From Petrimonas sp. IBARAKI (GTDB lineage: Bacteria; Bacteroidota; Bacteroidia; Bacteroidales; Dysgonomonadaceae): 64,000 nucleotides of DNA. Every line of letters starts with the position of its first letter. Positions within the stretch are counted from its first letter, which is position 1. A program made the translations under genes and the position numbers. Positions 49,673-58,772 of the stretch are shown piece after piece. Under the pieces are notes generated by a model, which was given only the letters and a program-made list of their open reading frames with translations, did not search any database and was not told where the DNA came from. The DNA lies in the NCBI GenBank assembly GCA_002356435.2, contig AP018040.2, positions 124,001 to 188,000 on the forward strand, given 5' to 3'.

Positions 49673-51265
49673 TTATGGCCTTGAATTTTCTGTATTTAAC
49701 ACCGGTTTGCGCCGGTGTTTTGTTCCTTGTTCGAAGGCAAATGCCATTTCAATAAGGGTTGGCTCACTCCACGCTTTGCCATAAAAAGTGATATTGACGG
49801 GTAGTCCGGAGACGAAACCCATGGGCAGGCTGATTGCCGGATATCCGGCAATGGCAGCAGCCGAGCTTGAAGAGATACCGAAATTATCGCCATTCACCCA
49901 ATCGGTTTTCCATGCTGGAGAACCGGTGGGTGCGATTATCGCGTCTAGCCTGTGAGTGTCCATTATTTTGTCGATCCCGTTATCCCGTGCACCTTTCAGC
50001 ATGTCTCGTACTATTTTTCTGTATTCGTCAGAATCGACCGGCCCTTTTTCCTGCGCCAGTTCAATTAATTTGTGATCGAACCATTCCATTTCGGTGCTGT
50101 CGGCGGATTGTAATTTAATCAGTTCCTCCACACTCCTTACCGCGGCGTTCTCTCCCAAAGTGGCAAAATACTTGTTTAGTCCGTCCTTAAACTCGTAGAG
50201 CATGACCTCAAATTCCATGTTTTCGATTTCGGGAGCGATAATGTTTTGTATTTCGATGACTTCTGCTCCGCTGTTTTTAATGAATTCAACGGCTTCCATC
50301 ATCACGTTGTCGACATGATGATTCCTGCCGGCCAGTGTTTTATCGTATCCAACCCGCTTCCCTTTCAATCCGTCAGTATTCAGAAAAGGAGAATAGTCGG
50401 CAAGGCTTTTTCCTTCTGAGCCGCTTGTTTTAGAGTCTTTTGGGTCAACTCCCGTCATTATGCCCAGGCAAATGGCCGCGTCACGCACGGTTCGCGCCAT
50501 CGGCCCGGGAGTATCCTGCGTGAAGGAAATGGGAATAATACCCGACCGGCTGACTAGACCCACTGTGGGCTTGATACCTACAATACCGTTGTTATTCGCA
50601 GGGCAGACAATGGAGCCGTCCGTTTCCGTACCAATAGCAATAACGGTGAGGTTGGCAGAAACGGCTACTCCCGATCCGGAGCTTGAGCCGCAGGGATTCC
50701 GGGTAAGGTCGTACGGGTTTTTTGTTTGCCCACCCAGCGCACTCCACCCGCTGGAAGAATAGCTGCTGTGGAAGTTTGCCCACTCGCTCAGGTTGGTTTT
50801 CCCGATAATAACTGCTCCCGCCTCGCGCAGTTTCCTCGTGACCCAGGCATCCTGCAATGGGAAAGAGTTTTTCATAATGACCGAGCCGGCAGTGTTGGGC
50901 ATCTTATCGTGCGTATCGATATTATCTTTCAGCAATACCGGAATGCCGTGCATTGCCCCGCGGCTTTTTCCTTGCCTTAACTCTTCATCGAGGCTTGCAG
51001 CGATTTCCAGTGCATCGGGATTGACCCTGATTACCGCATTCAACGCCGGTCCGTTCTTGTCAATGGCTTCAATCCGGTCGAGGTACGCTTGCGTAATTCC
51101 CACGATGGTAAATTTTCCGGTCTTGTATCCTTGCTGAAGATCGGCAATGGTTATTTCTTCCAAATCAATTTTTGGATTCTTTTCTGCCAGACTGTTACAG
51201 CCCATCAGCCCCATCAGCAGAAAACTAAAAAATACGTTTTTCAAGCCGGAACGAAGTGTTTTCAT
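49673..51265 (-). CDS. Amidase-signature lipoprotein
   Basis: 530 residues from MKTLRSGLKNVFFSFLLMGL, with a lipobox LMGC. Amidase signature: catalytic Lys in IPVLLKDNIDTHD, and PCGSSSGSGVAVSANLTVIA with the Ser-cis-Ser pair, then TETDGSIVCPAN. It hydrolyses amides or peptides; related proteins are annotated as 6-aminohexanoate-cyclic-dimer hydrolase or aspartyl/glutamyl-tRNA amidases, but the export signal rules out a GatA role. The start is supported by a promoter, TTTG(51315-51318)-N20-TACCTTTG(51287-51294), just upstream. Ends 6 bases from the convergent Gfo/Idh/MocA gene. Confidence 0.9.
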   Translation of the reverse strand: MKTLRSGLKNVFFSFLLMGLMGCNSLAEKNPKIDLEEITIADLQQGYKTGKFTIVGITQAYLDRIEAIDKNGPALNAVIRVNPDALEIAASLDEELRQGKSRGAMHGIPVLLKDNIDTHDKMPNTAGSVIMKNSFPLQDAWVTRKLREAGAVIIGKTNLSEWANFHSSYSSSGWSALGGQTKNPYDLTRNPCGSSSGSGVAVSANLTVIAIGTETDGSIVCPANNNGIVGIKPTVGLVSRSGIIPISFTQDTPGPMARTVRDAAICLGIMTGVDPKDSKTSGSEGKSLADYSPFLNTDGLKGKRVGYDKTLAGRNHHVDNVMMEAVEFIKNSGAEVIEIQNIIAPEIENMEFEVMLYEFKDGLNKYFATLGENAAVRSVEELIKLQSADSTEMEWFDHKLIELAQEKGPVDSDEYRKIVRDMLKGARDNGIDKIMDTHRLDAIIAPTGSPAWKTDWVNGDNFGISSSSAAAIAGYPAISLPMGFVSGLPVNITFYGKAWSEPTLIEMAFAFEQGTKHRRKPVLNTENSRP

Positions 51266-51286
51266 AACGGATTCCCTTTCTTTTTT

Positions 51287-51318
51287 CAAAGGTAGTTTGT
51301 TTACGCATAATGAACAAA
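51287..51318 (-). promoter_or_regulatory. Promoter of the amidase gene
   Basis: Minus-strand TACCTTTG (51287-51294) with TTTG (51315-51318) at 20-base spacing, a full Bacteroidota promoter match. The start codon at 51265 is 21 bases beyond the -7 element. Confidence 0.65.
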
Positions 51319-51431
51319 CCCGTAGGATGTATGTTTTTATTGTTGCTGTAAACAATTTTAATCGCCGGGGTATGAGGGAAGAGTGAGCATCCTCTGCAAA
51401 GAATGTTTTTCTTATATGCCGGAGTTGTATT

Positions 51432-52655
51432 ATGCCTGAAGAAGTAACAACACAAAGAAAGATTTTTGGATTTTCTTCCAATGTATTTTACGCGGGGATA
51501 GTCAGTTTTTTAACGGATACATCCACGAAAATGGTCTATTCCGTCGTACCGATGTTTTTAATGTCCATCGGCGTGTCCAAAACAAGCCTTTCGCTGATCG
51601 AAGGAGTGGCGGAGAGCACGGCTTCCCTGTTGAAAGCGTTTTCAGGATACTGGAGCGATAAGATAGGTAGAAACAAGCCTTTCATGGTAATCGGCTATGG
51701 ATTGTCTTCACTCATCTTGCCGCTTTACGCTACCGTTGTCACCCCATTGCAGATGTTGCTTTTTCGGTTTGCCGAGCGTGTAGGAAAAGGAATTCGATCT
51801 GCTCCGCGGGATAGCCTTGTAGCGGGGTCGACAGAAAAAAACGAAACGGGGAAAAGTTTCGGTTTACACAAAGCCATGGACAACAGTGGAGCGATTCTTG
51901 GGCCTTTGCTGGCTTTTTTACTTCTTTCCCTTAAGCCCGACAGCTACCGGTTTATTTTTTTACTTGCAGCCTTACCGGGATTCTTGGGCATGGTGGTACT
52001 GATTTTAGGAATCAAAGAAGCGGGAAAAAAGAAAGAGAGCTTGATACAAAGATTTAAGTTCAGGGACTTTCCTAAACGTTTTTATCTGTTCCTTGCTATA
52101 ATTTTTATTTTCACGTTGGGAAATTCCACCGACGCGCTTCTCATGGTAAAAGCCAATGAGGTGGGTGTTAAAGTTACTTTCATCCCGTTGGTCTACCTGA
52201 TTTCAAGTGTTGTGTCAGTGGTACTGGCCATTCCGTTCGGTGCACTATCGGATAGAATCGGCCGAGAAAAACTGCTTGTCGCGGGTTTTCTGATTTATGC
52301 CGGGGTCTATTTTGGATTTGGATTTACCCGAAACATAGACACCATTGTTATCCTGTTTGCTCTTTATGGAGTTTATTCGGCTTCAACCGACGGAGTGCAG
52401 AAAGCACTTATTTCGGACCTGACAGCTAAAAATAAAAAAGGCACAGGACTGGGAATATACCATGCTTTGATCGGAATAACGTTGTTGCCGGCAAGCCTGA
52501 TTGCAGGAACGCTATACGACAAAATAAACTCAAGCATACCGTTTTATTTTGGATCGGCCACCGCTGTTTTGTCTGCCTTGTTGATGATGGTATTTGTGAT
52601 CACAGGGCCAAAGAAACGGGAAGGGCAGGAACTTTGTCCTCTTCCCGCTTCATAA
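51432..52655 (+). CDS. Major facilitator superfamily transporter
   Basis: 407 residues, about 12 helices. Motif A-like loops: SGYWSDKIGRNKPFMVIGYG between helices 2 and 3, FGALSDRIGREKLLVAGFLI between helices 8 and 9. The segment FRFAERVGKGIRSAPRDSLV in the first half is characteristic of a subgroup of MFS permeases of unknown substrate in Bacteroidota. No regulator or enzyme is adjacent to suggest one. Convergent with hbd, 9 bases apart. Confidence 0.85.
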   Translation: MPEEVTTQRKIFGFSSNVFYAGIVSFLTDTSTKMVYSVVPMFLMSIGVSKTSLSLIEGVAESTASLLKAFSGYWSDKIGRNKPFMVIGYGLSSLILPLYATVVTPLQMLLFRFAERVGKGIRSAPRDSLVAGSTEKNETGKSFGLHKAMDNSGAILGPLLAFLLLSLKPDSYRFIFLLAALPGFLGMVVLILGIKEAGKKKESLIQRFKFRDFPKRFYLFLAIIFIFTLGNSTDALLMVKANEVGVKVTFIPLVYLISSVVSVVLAIPFGALSDRIGREKLLVAGFLIYAGVYFGFGFTRNIDTIVILFALYGVYSASTDGVQKALISDLTAKNKKGTGLGIYHALIGITLLPASLIAGTLYDKINSSIPFYFGSATAVLSALLMMVFVITGPKKREGQELCPLPAS

Positions 52656-52664
52656 AGACTCCTT

Positions 52665-53510
52665 TTATTTTTGGTAATCGTAAAAACCGGTTCCGGTTTT
52701 TCTTCCCAGTAGGTTGGCGCGGACCATTTTGCGCAACAACGGATGCGGGCGGTATTTGTCGTCGCCAAACTCGTGGTGTAACACCTCCAGGATAGCCAGA
52801 CAAACATCCAACCCGATTAAATCGGCCAGTGCCAGCGGGCCGATGGGGTGGCCGGCACCCAGCTTCATGGCCTCATCGATCTCTTCTTTCGAGGCAACAC
52901 CTTCGGCCAGTGCACCGATGCCCTCGTTTATCATGGGTATAAGCAGCCGGTTTACCAAAAATCCGGGCGCTTCATTTACAGTTACGGGCACTTTACCGAT
53001 GTTTTTTGCGATGCCCGATACACTGTCGAAAACGCTGTCTGCCGTGAGCTGTCCCCGGATCACTTCCACGAGCTTGAGCACCGGAACGGGATTGAAGAAG
53101 TGCATGCCGATCACTTTTTCTGGGCGTCTGGTACATGCAGCAATCTCGGTGATGGAAAGCGATGATGAGTTGGTCGCCAGGATGGTGCCGGGCGGACAGG
53201 TTTCATCCAATTCCCGGAATACCTTCTTTTTCAGTTCTATATTTTCGGCAATGGCCTCTACGATCAGGCCGCAATCGTTAAAGTCTTCGTACGACAATGT
53301 GGTGGCGATGCGGGCGAGAATCTGCTGTTTGTCAGCTTCGTTCAGTTTCTCTTTCGCTACCAGCCGCGACAAACTGTTGTCGATGTTTTCCACTGCTTTC
53401 TGCAGCAGTTCGTCCGACAGGTCTTTCATGACCACGGGATATCCTCCCTGTGCAAACGCCTGTGCAATTCCGTTGCCCATCGTTCCGGTACCTATAACTC
53501 CTATTTTCAT
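52665..53510 (-). CDS. hbd: 3-hydroxybutyryl-CoA dehydrogenase
   Basis: 281 residues. N-terminal Rossmann domain MKIGVIGTGTMGNGIAQAFA, catalytic FNPVPVLKLVEVIRG (His/Glu) and C-terminal dimerisation helices with GLDVCLAILEVLHHEFGDDK. Length and motifs fit the short FadB-type Hbd of butyrate formers. It interconverts (S)-3-hydroxybutyryl-CoA and acetoacetyl-CoA. Last gene of the lysine operon in the window, 37 bases after crotonase. Together with crotonase and thiolase it links crotonyl-CoA from lysine to acetyl-CoA. Confidence 0.95.
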   Translation of the reverse strand: MKIGVIGTGTMGNGIAQAFAQGGYPVVMKDLSDELLQKAVENIDNSLSRLVAKEKLNEADKQQILARIATTLSYEDFNDCGLIVEAIAENIELKKKVFRELDETCPPGTILATNSSSLSITEIAACTRRPEKVIGMHFFNPVPVLKLVEVIRGQLTADSVFDSVSGIAKNIGKVPVTVNEAPGFLVNRLLIPMINEGIGALAEGVASKEEIDEAMKLGAGHPIGPLALADLIGLDVCLAILEVLHHEFGDDKYRPHPLLRKMVRANLLGRKTGTGFYDYQK

Positions 53511-53547
53511 GTGTTCGTATGTAGCTAATTTACATTCTTGTTTAAGC

Positions 53548-54327
53548 TTATTTCCCTCTAAATTCCGTTTTCTGTTTCTTTAAGAACGCGCTCATCCCGT
53601 TTTTCTGGTCTTCGGTTTCAAAGCATTGGGCAAAGAGCTCCGTTTCAAGCTCGATCCCTTCGGAAACGGGAAGATCCCAGCCGTTGTTGATAGCCACTTT
53701 CGATTTTTGGACGGCCAATGGTGCTTGTCCGGCTATGGTAGAGGCTAGGGAACGGACTTCTTCCATCAGTGCTTCCGGTGCCACAACCCGGTTTACCAAC
53801 CCGATCGCCGATGCCTCTTCTGCGGTTACTGCCTTTCCGGTAAAGATAAGTTCCTTGGCTTTTGCCAACCCCACAAGCCTTGCTAGACGCAGCGTTCCCG
53901 AAAATCCGGGTGTGATGCCCAGCCCAACCTCAGGCTGCCCGAACGTAGCTTTTTCCGATGCAATGCGGATATCACACGCCAGTGCCAGTTCACAACCTCC
54001 ACCTAGGGCAAAGCCGTTTACAGCGGCAATGACGGGTTGAGGACAAGCCTCTATCTTCCTGAAAACCGATGAGCCCTTTTTCCCAAAGGCCTTTGCTTCT
54101 TCGTAATTCATGCCGGACATTTCCTGAATGTTGGCTCCTGCAACAAACGCACGGCCGGCTCCAGTGAGAATAATCACGCGGATTTCCTTGTCGTTCGCCA
54201 GCTTGTCAAAAACGGTGTCCAGTTCCTGCAGCATCTGTCCGTTGATGGCGTTTAACGTTTTCGGTTCGTTAATGATTACCGTAGCCAGGTGGTTATCCCG
54301 TTGAACAATTATTTTCTTTTCTTCCAT
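53548..54327 (-). CDS. crt: Short-chain enoyl-CoA hydratase (crotonase)
   Basis: 259 residues, crotonase superfamily. Oxyanion-hole loops AFVAGANIQEMSGM and AVNGFALGGGCELALACDIR; catalytic glutamates lie in GGGCELA and in FGQPEVGLGITPGFSGTLRL. It hydrates crotonyl-CoA to 3-hydroxybutyryl-CoA, the step between 3-aminobutyryl-CoA deamination and hbd. Located 202 bases after thiolase, which leaves room for its own promoter (TATTTTTG at 54491-54498). Confidence 0.95.
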   Translation of the reverse strand: MEEKKIIVQRDNHLATVIINEPKTLNAINGQMLQELDTVFDKLANDKEIRVIILTGAGRAFVAGANIQEMSGMNYEEAKAFGKKGSSVFRKIEACPQPVIAAVNGFALGGGCELALACDIRIASEKATFGQPEVGLGITPGFSGTLRLARLVGLAKAKELIFTGKAVTAEEASAIGLVNRVVAPEALMEEVRSLASTIAGQAPLAVQKSKVAINNGWDLPVSEGIELETELFAQCFETEDQKNGMSAFLKKQKTEFRGK

Positions 54328-54529
54328 ACTTAGAAACTGTTTTGAATTTTATATTTCATTTTTATTAGGTATTTTCTCGCTATGGCAAAGTCCAAACAAG
54401 TTTGGCTTTTCTCATTAGCTTAACGAAAATGTTCTATTTATTTATACTTTCTTCATGCTGTTTTTGCTCTTTTTCGCGTCCAAAACCATCCAAAAATAGG
54501 CATAAAACAGGACATGAAAAAACAGTTTC
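54328..54529 (-). promoter_or_regulatory. thl-crt intergenic region with -7 element and short hairpin
   Basis: 202 bases, AT-rich, no gene. Minus-strand TATTTTTG (54491-54498) is a candidate -7 element for crt-hbd. CCAAAC-AA-GTTTGG (about 54391-54404) is a perfect 6-bp stem without a clear T run on the minus strand, so it is a poor terminator. It may allow crt-hbd to be expressed apart from the lysine operon. Confidence 0.4.
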
Positions 54530-55735
54530 TCAATACTTCTTAATTATGATCGCCGTTCCCATTCCTCCGCCTATGCAGAGCGATGCCAGACCGTATGTTT
54601 TGTCATACATTTTCAGTGCGTGAACCAGCGAAACCAGGATGCGGTTGCCCGACGCGCCGATAGGGTGTCCCAAGGCAATCGCACCACCGTGGATATTGCA
54701 TCGTTCGTTTATCCACTCGCGTGAGACGCCGTGCTTATCGCACAACCTCTCTATTACACCGATGGATTGGGCTGCGAAAGCTTCATTCAGCTCAATAATT
54801 TCCATCTCGGAAAGTTTCATGCCTGCACGGTGTAATGCCTTGTTGATAGCAGGAACAGGCCCCAGGCCCATTACTTCTGGGGCGACGCCGCTTTCGCCGG
54901 CGGCTATGATCTCGGCCAGAGGTTTCAATCCGTACTGGGCTACGGCTTCTTCACCGGCCAGCATTACGAAAGATGCCCCGTCATTAATTCCCGATGCGTT
55001 TCCGGCCGTTACCGTTCCCTCTTTTTTAAAAGCCGGCCGCAGTGCCGCCAGCTTTTCGGGTGTGCTTGTCCGGTTCGGGAATTCATCTTTGTCGAACACG
55101 GTAGTTTCTTTTCGCGTAACAATCTCCACAGGGACAATCTCCTCTTTAAACTTATCATTATCCACGGCGGCAATGGCTTTCTGCTGTGAATGGTAGGCAA
55201 AGGCATCCTGTGCCTCACGGGAAATACCGAATTTTTCAGCAACATTTTCTGCAGTAATTCCCATGTGATAATTGTTGAAAACATCGGTAAGCCCATCGTT
55301 CACCATGTGATCGACAGCCTGGATACTGCCCATTTTAATGCCGTTGCGCACCGATGAAGGCAGGATAAATCCGGCATCCGACATATTTTCAACTCCTCCC
55401 GCAATGATTACCGATGCTGTGCCACTTCGGATTTCCGAGACGGCATTCATCACCGCTTTCATTCCGCTACCGCACACCATGTTGACACTATAGGCTGGGA
55501 CTTCGGCGGGAATGCCTGCGTACATGGCACACTGACGGGCCACACCCTGTCCTTGTCCGGCAGATAAGACGTTTCCGACAATGACGGAATCGATTTTTGA
55601 ACTTTCCATACCGGTTTCTTCCAGCATGGCTTTGATGACAATAGCACCCAACTGTCCCGGTTTAATGGCGGACAGGCTACCCATAAACTTCCCTATAGGG
55701 GTGCGTTTGGCGGATACGATAAAGATTTTTTCCAT
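54530..55735 (-). CDS. thlA: Acetyl-CoA C-acetyltransferase (thiolase)
   Basis: 401 residues from MEKIFIVSAKRTPIGKFMGS. Nucleophile Cys88 in VNMVCGSGMKAV, conserved Asn/His in NIHGGAIALGHPIGASG, and second Cys in SLCIGGGMGTAI, all of the degradative/biosynthetic thiolase II family. It condenses two acetyl-CoA to acetoacetyl-CoA or cleaves it. In the lysine pathway it splits acetoacetyl-CoA to acetyl-CoA for energy, or works in reverse to make butyrate. The ATG at 55735 is preferred to one overlapping the previous gene. Confidence 0.95.
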   Translation of the reverse strand: MEKIFIVSAKRTPIGKFMGSLSAIKPGQLGAIVIKAMLEETGMESSKIDSVIVGNVLSAGQGQGVARQCAMYAGIPAEVPAYSVNMVCGSGMKAVMNAVSEIRSGTASVIIAGGVENMSDAGFILPSSVRNGIKMGSIQAVDHMVNDGLTDVFNNYHMGITAENVAEKFGISREAQDAFAYHSQQKAIAAVDNDKFKEEIVPVEIVTRKETTVFDKDEFPNRTSTPEKLAALRPAFKKEGTVTAGNASGINDGASFVMLAGEEAVAQYGLKPLAEIIAAGESGVAPEVMGLGPVPAINKALHRAGMKLSEMEIIELNEAFAAQSIGVIERLCDKHGVSREWINERCNIHGGAIALGHPIGASGNRILVSLVHALKMYDKTYGLASLCIGGGMGTAIIIKKY

Positions 55736-55745
55736 ATTTTTTATT

Positions 55746-56408
55746 TTATAGGTCACGCATTAATTTCAGGTTTTCACTGAAGAGCAACGTGGCTTCAGTT
55801 GCTGCTTGCACGTCTTCTGCGGTATATTCGGGATGGATCTCGGTAACGAGCAGGCCGTTTCCGGTAACCTCGATCACGCACATCTCCGTGACAATCATAT
55901 CTACCTGCCCTTTTGCAGTGAGGGGAAGCGTACATAGCTTCATGATTTTGGGATTTCCTTTTGCCGTGTGTTCCATCGCCAAAATCACCTTGCGGGTCCC
56001 GGTCAACAGATCCATAGCTCCACCCATACCGGGAACCATCTTGCCGGGGATGTTCCAGTTGGCCAGGTTGCCTTCTTCATCTACCTGTAACGCGCCCAGC
56101 ACACTCACGTCGACATGCCCTCCACGAATGATGGCAAACGATGTGGCGCTGTCAAAGCATGCCGCTCCCGGTTCGGGCAAAACGGGAGCTCCTCCTGCAT
56201 TGGTGAAATGCGGGTCTTCCTCCCCCGGGGAAGGAGTCCTCCCCATGCCGATCATCCCGTTTTCCGATTGTAGCACCACGTGCACTCCGGGCTTCAAATA
56301 ATTGGGGACCCACGTGGGTATTCCAATTCCCAGGTTAACCACGTCATTGTCTTTCAATTCGAGCGCAACGCGACGGGCGATAACTTCCCTGATTTGGTTT
56401 TTGTCCAT
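55746..56408 (-). CDS. atoA: CoA-transferase beta subunit (3-oxoacid/butyryl-CoA:acetoacetate type)
   Basis: 220 residues of the family I CoA-transferase B subunit. NDVVNLGIGIPTWVPNYL is the B-subunit start, and VVLQSENGMIGMG holds the catalytic Glu49 that forms the CoA thioester. In lysine fermentation this transferase activates acetoacetate with butyryl-CoA. It follows kamE by 2 bases. The alpha subunit (AtoD-like, MxxGxGxxGxP type) is absent from the window, which is odd because the two are normally adjacent. Confidence 0.9.
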   Translation of the reverse strand: MDKNQIREVIARRVALELKDNDVVNLGIGIPTWVPNYLKPGVHVVLQSENGMIGMGRTPSPGEEDPHFTNAGGAPVLPEPGAACFDSATSFAIIRGGHVDVSVLGALQVDEEGNLANWNIPGKMVPGMGGAMDLLTGTRKVILAMEHTAKGNPKIMKLCTLPLTAKGQVDMIVTEMCVIEVTGNGLLVTEIHPEYTAEDVQAATEATLLFSENLKLMRDL

Positions 56409-56410
56409 AG

Positions 56411-57208
56411 CTACAATTGGTTTTTATTCATTCTCCTATCCATTTCCTGTGCAATAAACGACGCCACGTCATCGGCATACGTGTTCATCCCGAATCCGGC
56501 ATCGTAACCGAGCTCTTTGGCCAGCTCGTGTGAAATGCGGGGCCCTCCGGCACAAAGGATGATCTTTTCGCGTAATCCTTCGGCTTCGAGCATTTCCACC
56601 AGCTCGACCATATTCTTTATGTGTACGTCTTTCTGAGTAACGGTCTGGGATACCAACAGCGCATCTGCATTCTTTTCGATACCTTTGGCAATAAGTTCTT
56701 CGTTAAGCACCTGGCTTCCCATATTCACGGCTTCGAACATGCCGTATCTTTCCAGGCCGAATCTTCCGGCAAACCCTTTCATGTTCATGATGGCATCGAT
56801 ACCGACGGTATGTGCATCGCTTCCGGTACTTGCTCCGACCACCACTATTTTCCTGCCTATATGCTCCCGGATAAACGTATCGGTTTGAGAAATATCCCAT
56901 TTCACGGAGGATACTTTGGGTACGTGGACCTGCGTGTAATCGATGCTCCCGGTATAGCTCCCGTAACAGTTGAAAAACGTAAATCCTTCTTTCAATTCTT
57001 GATAATAAACAACTTGAGGGTTGTCGAATCCCATTTTTCGCAACAATTGCCGGGCGGCTTCAACAGCTTCGTCTCCGGCAGGAACGGGCAGGGTGAAGCT
57101 CAGCTGTGTCTTGCCGTCGTTCATCGTGTCGCCGTAAGGTTTTATCCGGGTCAGGTCCAACGTCTGGTCGAAATCGCAGGGGCGGGTCTTGTACAGTCCT
57201 TCGCTCAT
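56411..57208 (-). CDS. kamE: Lysine 5,6-aminomutase beta subunit (KamE)
   Basis: 265 residues. The adenosylcobalamin motif is ASTGSDAHTVGIDAIMNMKG: Asp131-x-His133-x-x-Gly136, with His133 as the cobalt ligand, and Lys144 as the PLP-binding Lys known for the clostridial enzyme. An N-terminal dimerisation domain (about 1-100) precedes the Rossmann-like B12 domain. With KamD it moves the 6-amino group of beta-lysine (or D-lysine) to carbon 5. Start overlaps the kamD stop (ATGA). Confidence 0.96.
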   Translation of the reverse strand: MSEGLYKTRPCDFDQTLDLTRIKPYGDTMNDGKTQLSFTLPVPAGDEAVEAARQLLRKMGFDNPQVVYYQELKEGFTFFNCYGSYTGSIDYTQVHVPKVSSVKWDISQTDTFIREHIGRKIVVVGASTGSDAHTVGIDAIMNMKGFAGRFGLERYGMFEAVNMGSQVLNEELIAKGIEKNADALLVSQTVTQKDVHIKNMVELVEMLEAEGLREKIILCAGGPRISHELAKELGYDAGFGMNTYADDVASFIAQEMDRRMNKNQL

Positions 57209-58770
57209 AATTTATCGGGTTTGGGGTTCATTAAGTCAATAAACGGATTGTAATATTGCGTTCCTTTCACCGATACGCCGTCCAATCCTTTTCCACCGTT
57301 CTTGGCACGTTTTATATTGCCAAAAATACCTTTTTCCAGTGCATTGAAGAGCCCTCCCTCCTGAAGTTCCTCGAGCAATGCGATGGTATTGTCCAACACC
57401 TCCCTGGCTCTTTTTTGGATGATTCCGCCCGCTTTAAACTCCACTTCATCGCCAAGGTTACGCATATTGTTGAAGATGTATCGGGCATTTTCTATGGATA
57501 GGTAGCGGTCGCTCATGAAGGGTGTGTGAACGGCTTCGGTGGGCATCCCCAGCAGTTGAATTCCTTGCGATGTCCAGACGCCGATCATATTGAAAAGCGC
57601 GTCCTGCAGGTGCCCCTTGAAAATGTTTCCCGTCATGAATTTTGTGGGCGGCATGTATTTCAGTGGCGCCTTGGGGAATATTTCGCGGGTCAACTGTGCT
57701 TGTGCGAGTTCGAAAAGGAACCCATTCTCGAGATCGGGATCCATTTCAAAAGCGTGCCCCAGCCCCATTTGCTCTTCGGGAAGGCCGGCAAGCAGGGCCA
57801 GCTGTTCATTAATCAGGTCTGATGCCAGCACGGTATGCGCCTCTTCCACGGCATCGGCAGTGGTGAGGTAGTTGTCTTCTCCGGTGTTGATGATGACACC
57901 TGCAAACCCGTTGATGACACGCGACATAAACTGGTCGACCATCGTACGCTGCATGTTGATGTCGCGGAAAAGGATGCCGTAAAGCGCGTCGTTAAGCATT
58001 ACGTCCAGTCCTTCCAGGGCTCCCATCGCGGCAATTTCGGGCATACACAATCCGGAACAATAGTTGCACAAACGGATGTATCTTCCGATCTCTTCACCCA
58101 CGTTGTCAAGCGCACGGCGCATGATGCGGAAATTTTCCTGCGTGGCGTACGTTCCGCCGAACCCTTCGGTGGTAGCACCATAAGGCACATAATCGAGCAG
58201 GCTTTGCCCCGTGGTGCGAATAACGGCGATAATGTCTGCCCCCTGCCTTGCGGCGGCTTCGGCTTGCACCACGTCTTCATGGATATTGCCGGTTGCCACT
58301 ATCACATAAAGGTACGGACGGCTTCCTTCGCCGATGGTCTCGAGGTAACGTTCCCTTTTTTTCCGTCTCTCCGCTATTTGACGGATGCTTTTATCGACAA
58401 ACGGTTGCAATGCACGGGCGATCTCTTCTTTTGAGCGAAACGGAAAAGCCGTGATATCCAAGCTCTCCGAAGCCACCCGTTCAGCAATTTGCTGCGGTGG
58501 CAGCTCCGTTTCGATAACCGCGTTGGCCAAAAAGAAAAGAACACCCTGCTCCAATACATTCTTTCTTTTCAGATCGTCTACCAGCACGTTCGGATACGGT
58601 ACCCCGGCATCGTCGATATCGTCTATTCCCACTAAACGGCAGAGTGTCCGCTCAACGGCCACCGTGGTGTAATTGTCGGCAAAAGAATGCACGTCGGCAG
58701 CAATACTGCCGGCAATTTCGCGTGCGTATTTTACCTTCTTGAAATCTATCCCCAGTTTACTTCTGACCAT
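57205..58770 (-). CDS. kamD: Lysine 5,6-aminomutase alpha subunit (KamD)
   Basis: 521 residues, the TIM-barrel subunit that binds PLP and substrate. Typical segments: RTLCRLVGIDDIDDAGVPYP, YLYVIVATGNIHEDVVQAEA, IAVIRTTGQSLLDYVPYGAT, NYCSGLCMPEIAAMGALEGL and FMTGNIFKGHLQDALFNMIG. Length fits the family (about 516). Works as a KamD2E2 complex with B12 and PLP. It begins 2 bases after the MutS-like gene and overlaps kamE by 4 bases, so these are tightly coupled. Confidence 0.96.
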   Translation of the reverse strand: MVRSKLGIDFKKVKYAREIAGSIAADVHSFADNYTTVAVERTLCRLVGIDDIDDAGVPYPNVLVDDLKRKNVLEQGVLFFLANAVIETELPPQQIAERVASESLDITAFPFRSKEEIARALQPFVDKSIRQIAERRKKRERYLETIGEGSRPYLYVIVATGNIHEDVVQAEAAARQGADIIAVIRTTGQSLLDYVPYGATTEGFGGTYATQENFRIMRRALDNVGEEIGRYIRLCNYCSGLCMPEIAAMGALEGLDVMLNDALYGILFRDINMQRTMVDQFMSRVINGFAGVIINTGEDNYLTTADAVEEAHTVLASDLINEQLALLAGLPEEQMGLGHAFEMDPDLENGFLFELAQAQLTREIFPKAPLKYMPPTKFMTGNIFKGHLQDALFNMIGVWTSQGIQLLGMPTEAVHTPFMSDRYLSIENARYIFNNMRNLGDEVEFKAGGIIQKRAREVLDNTIALLEELQEGGLFNALEKGIFGNIKRAKNGGKGLDGVSVKGTQYYNPFIDLMNPKPDKL

Positions 58771-58772
58771 AC

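Noticed and set aside
49673-51265. GatA subunit of the tRNA amidotransferase
   Set aside because: It has a lipoprotein signal peptide and no GatB/GatC neighbours.
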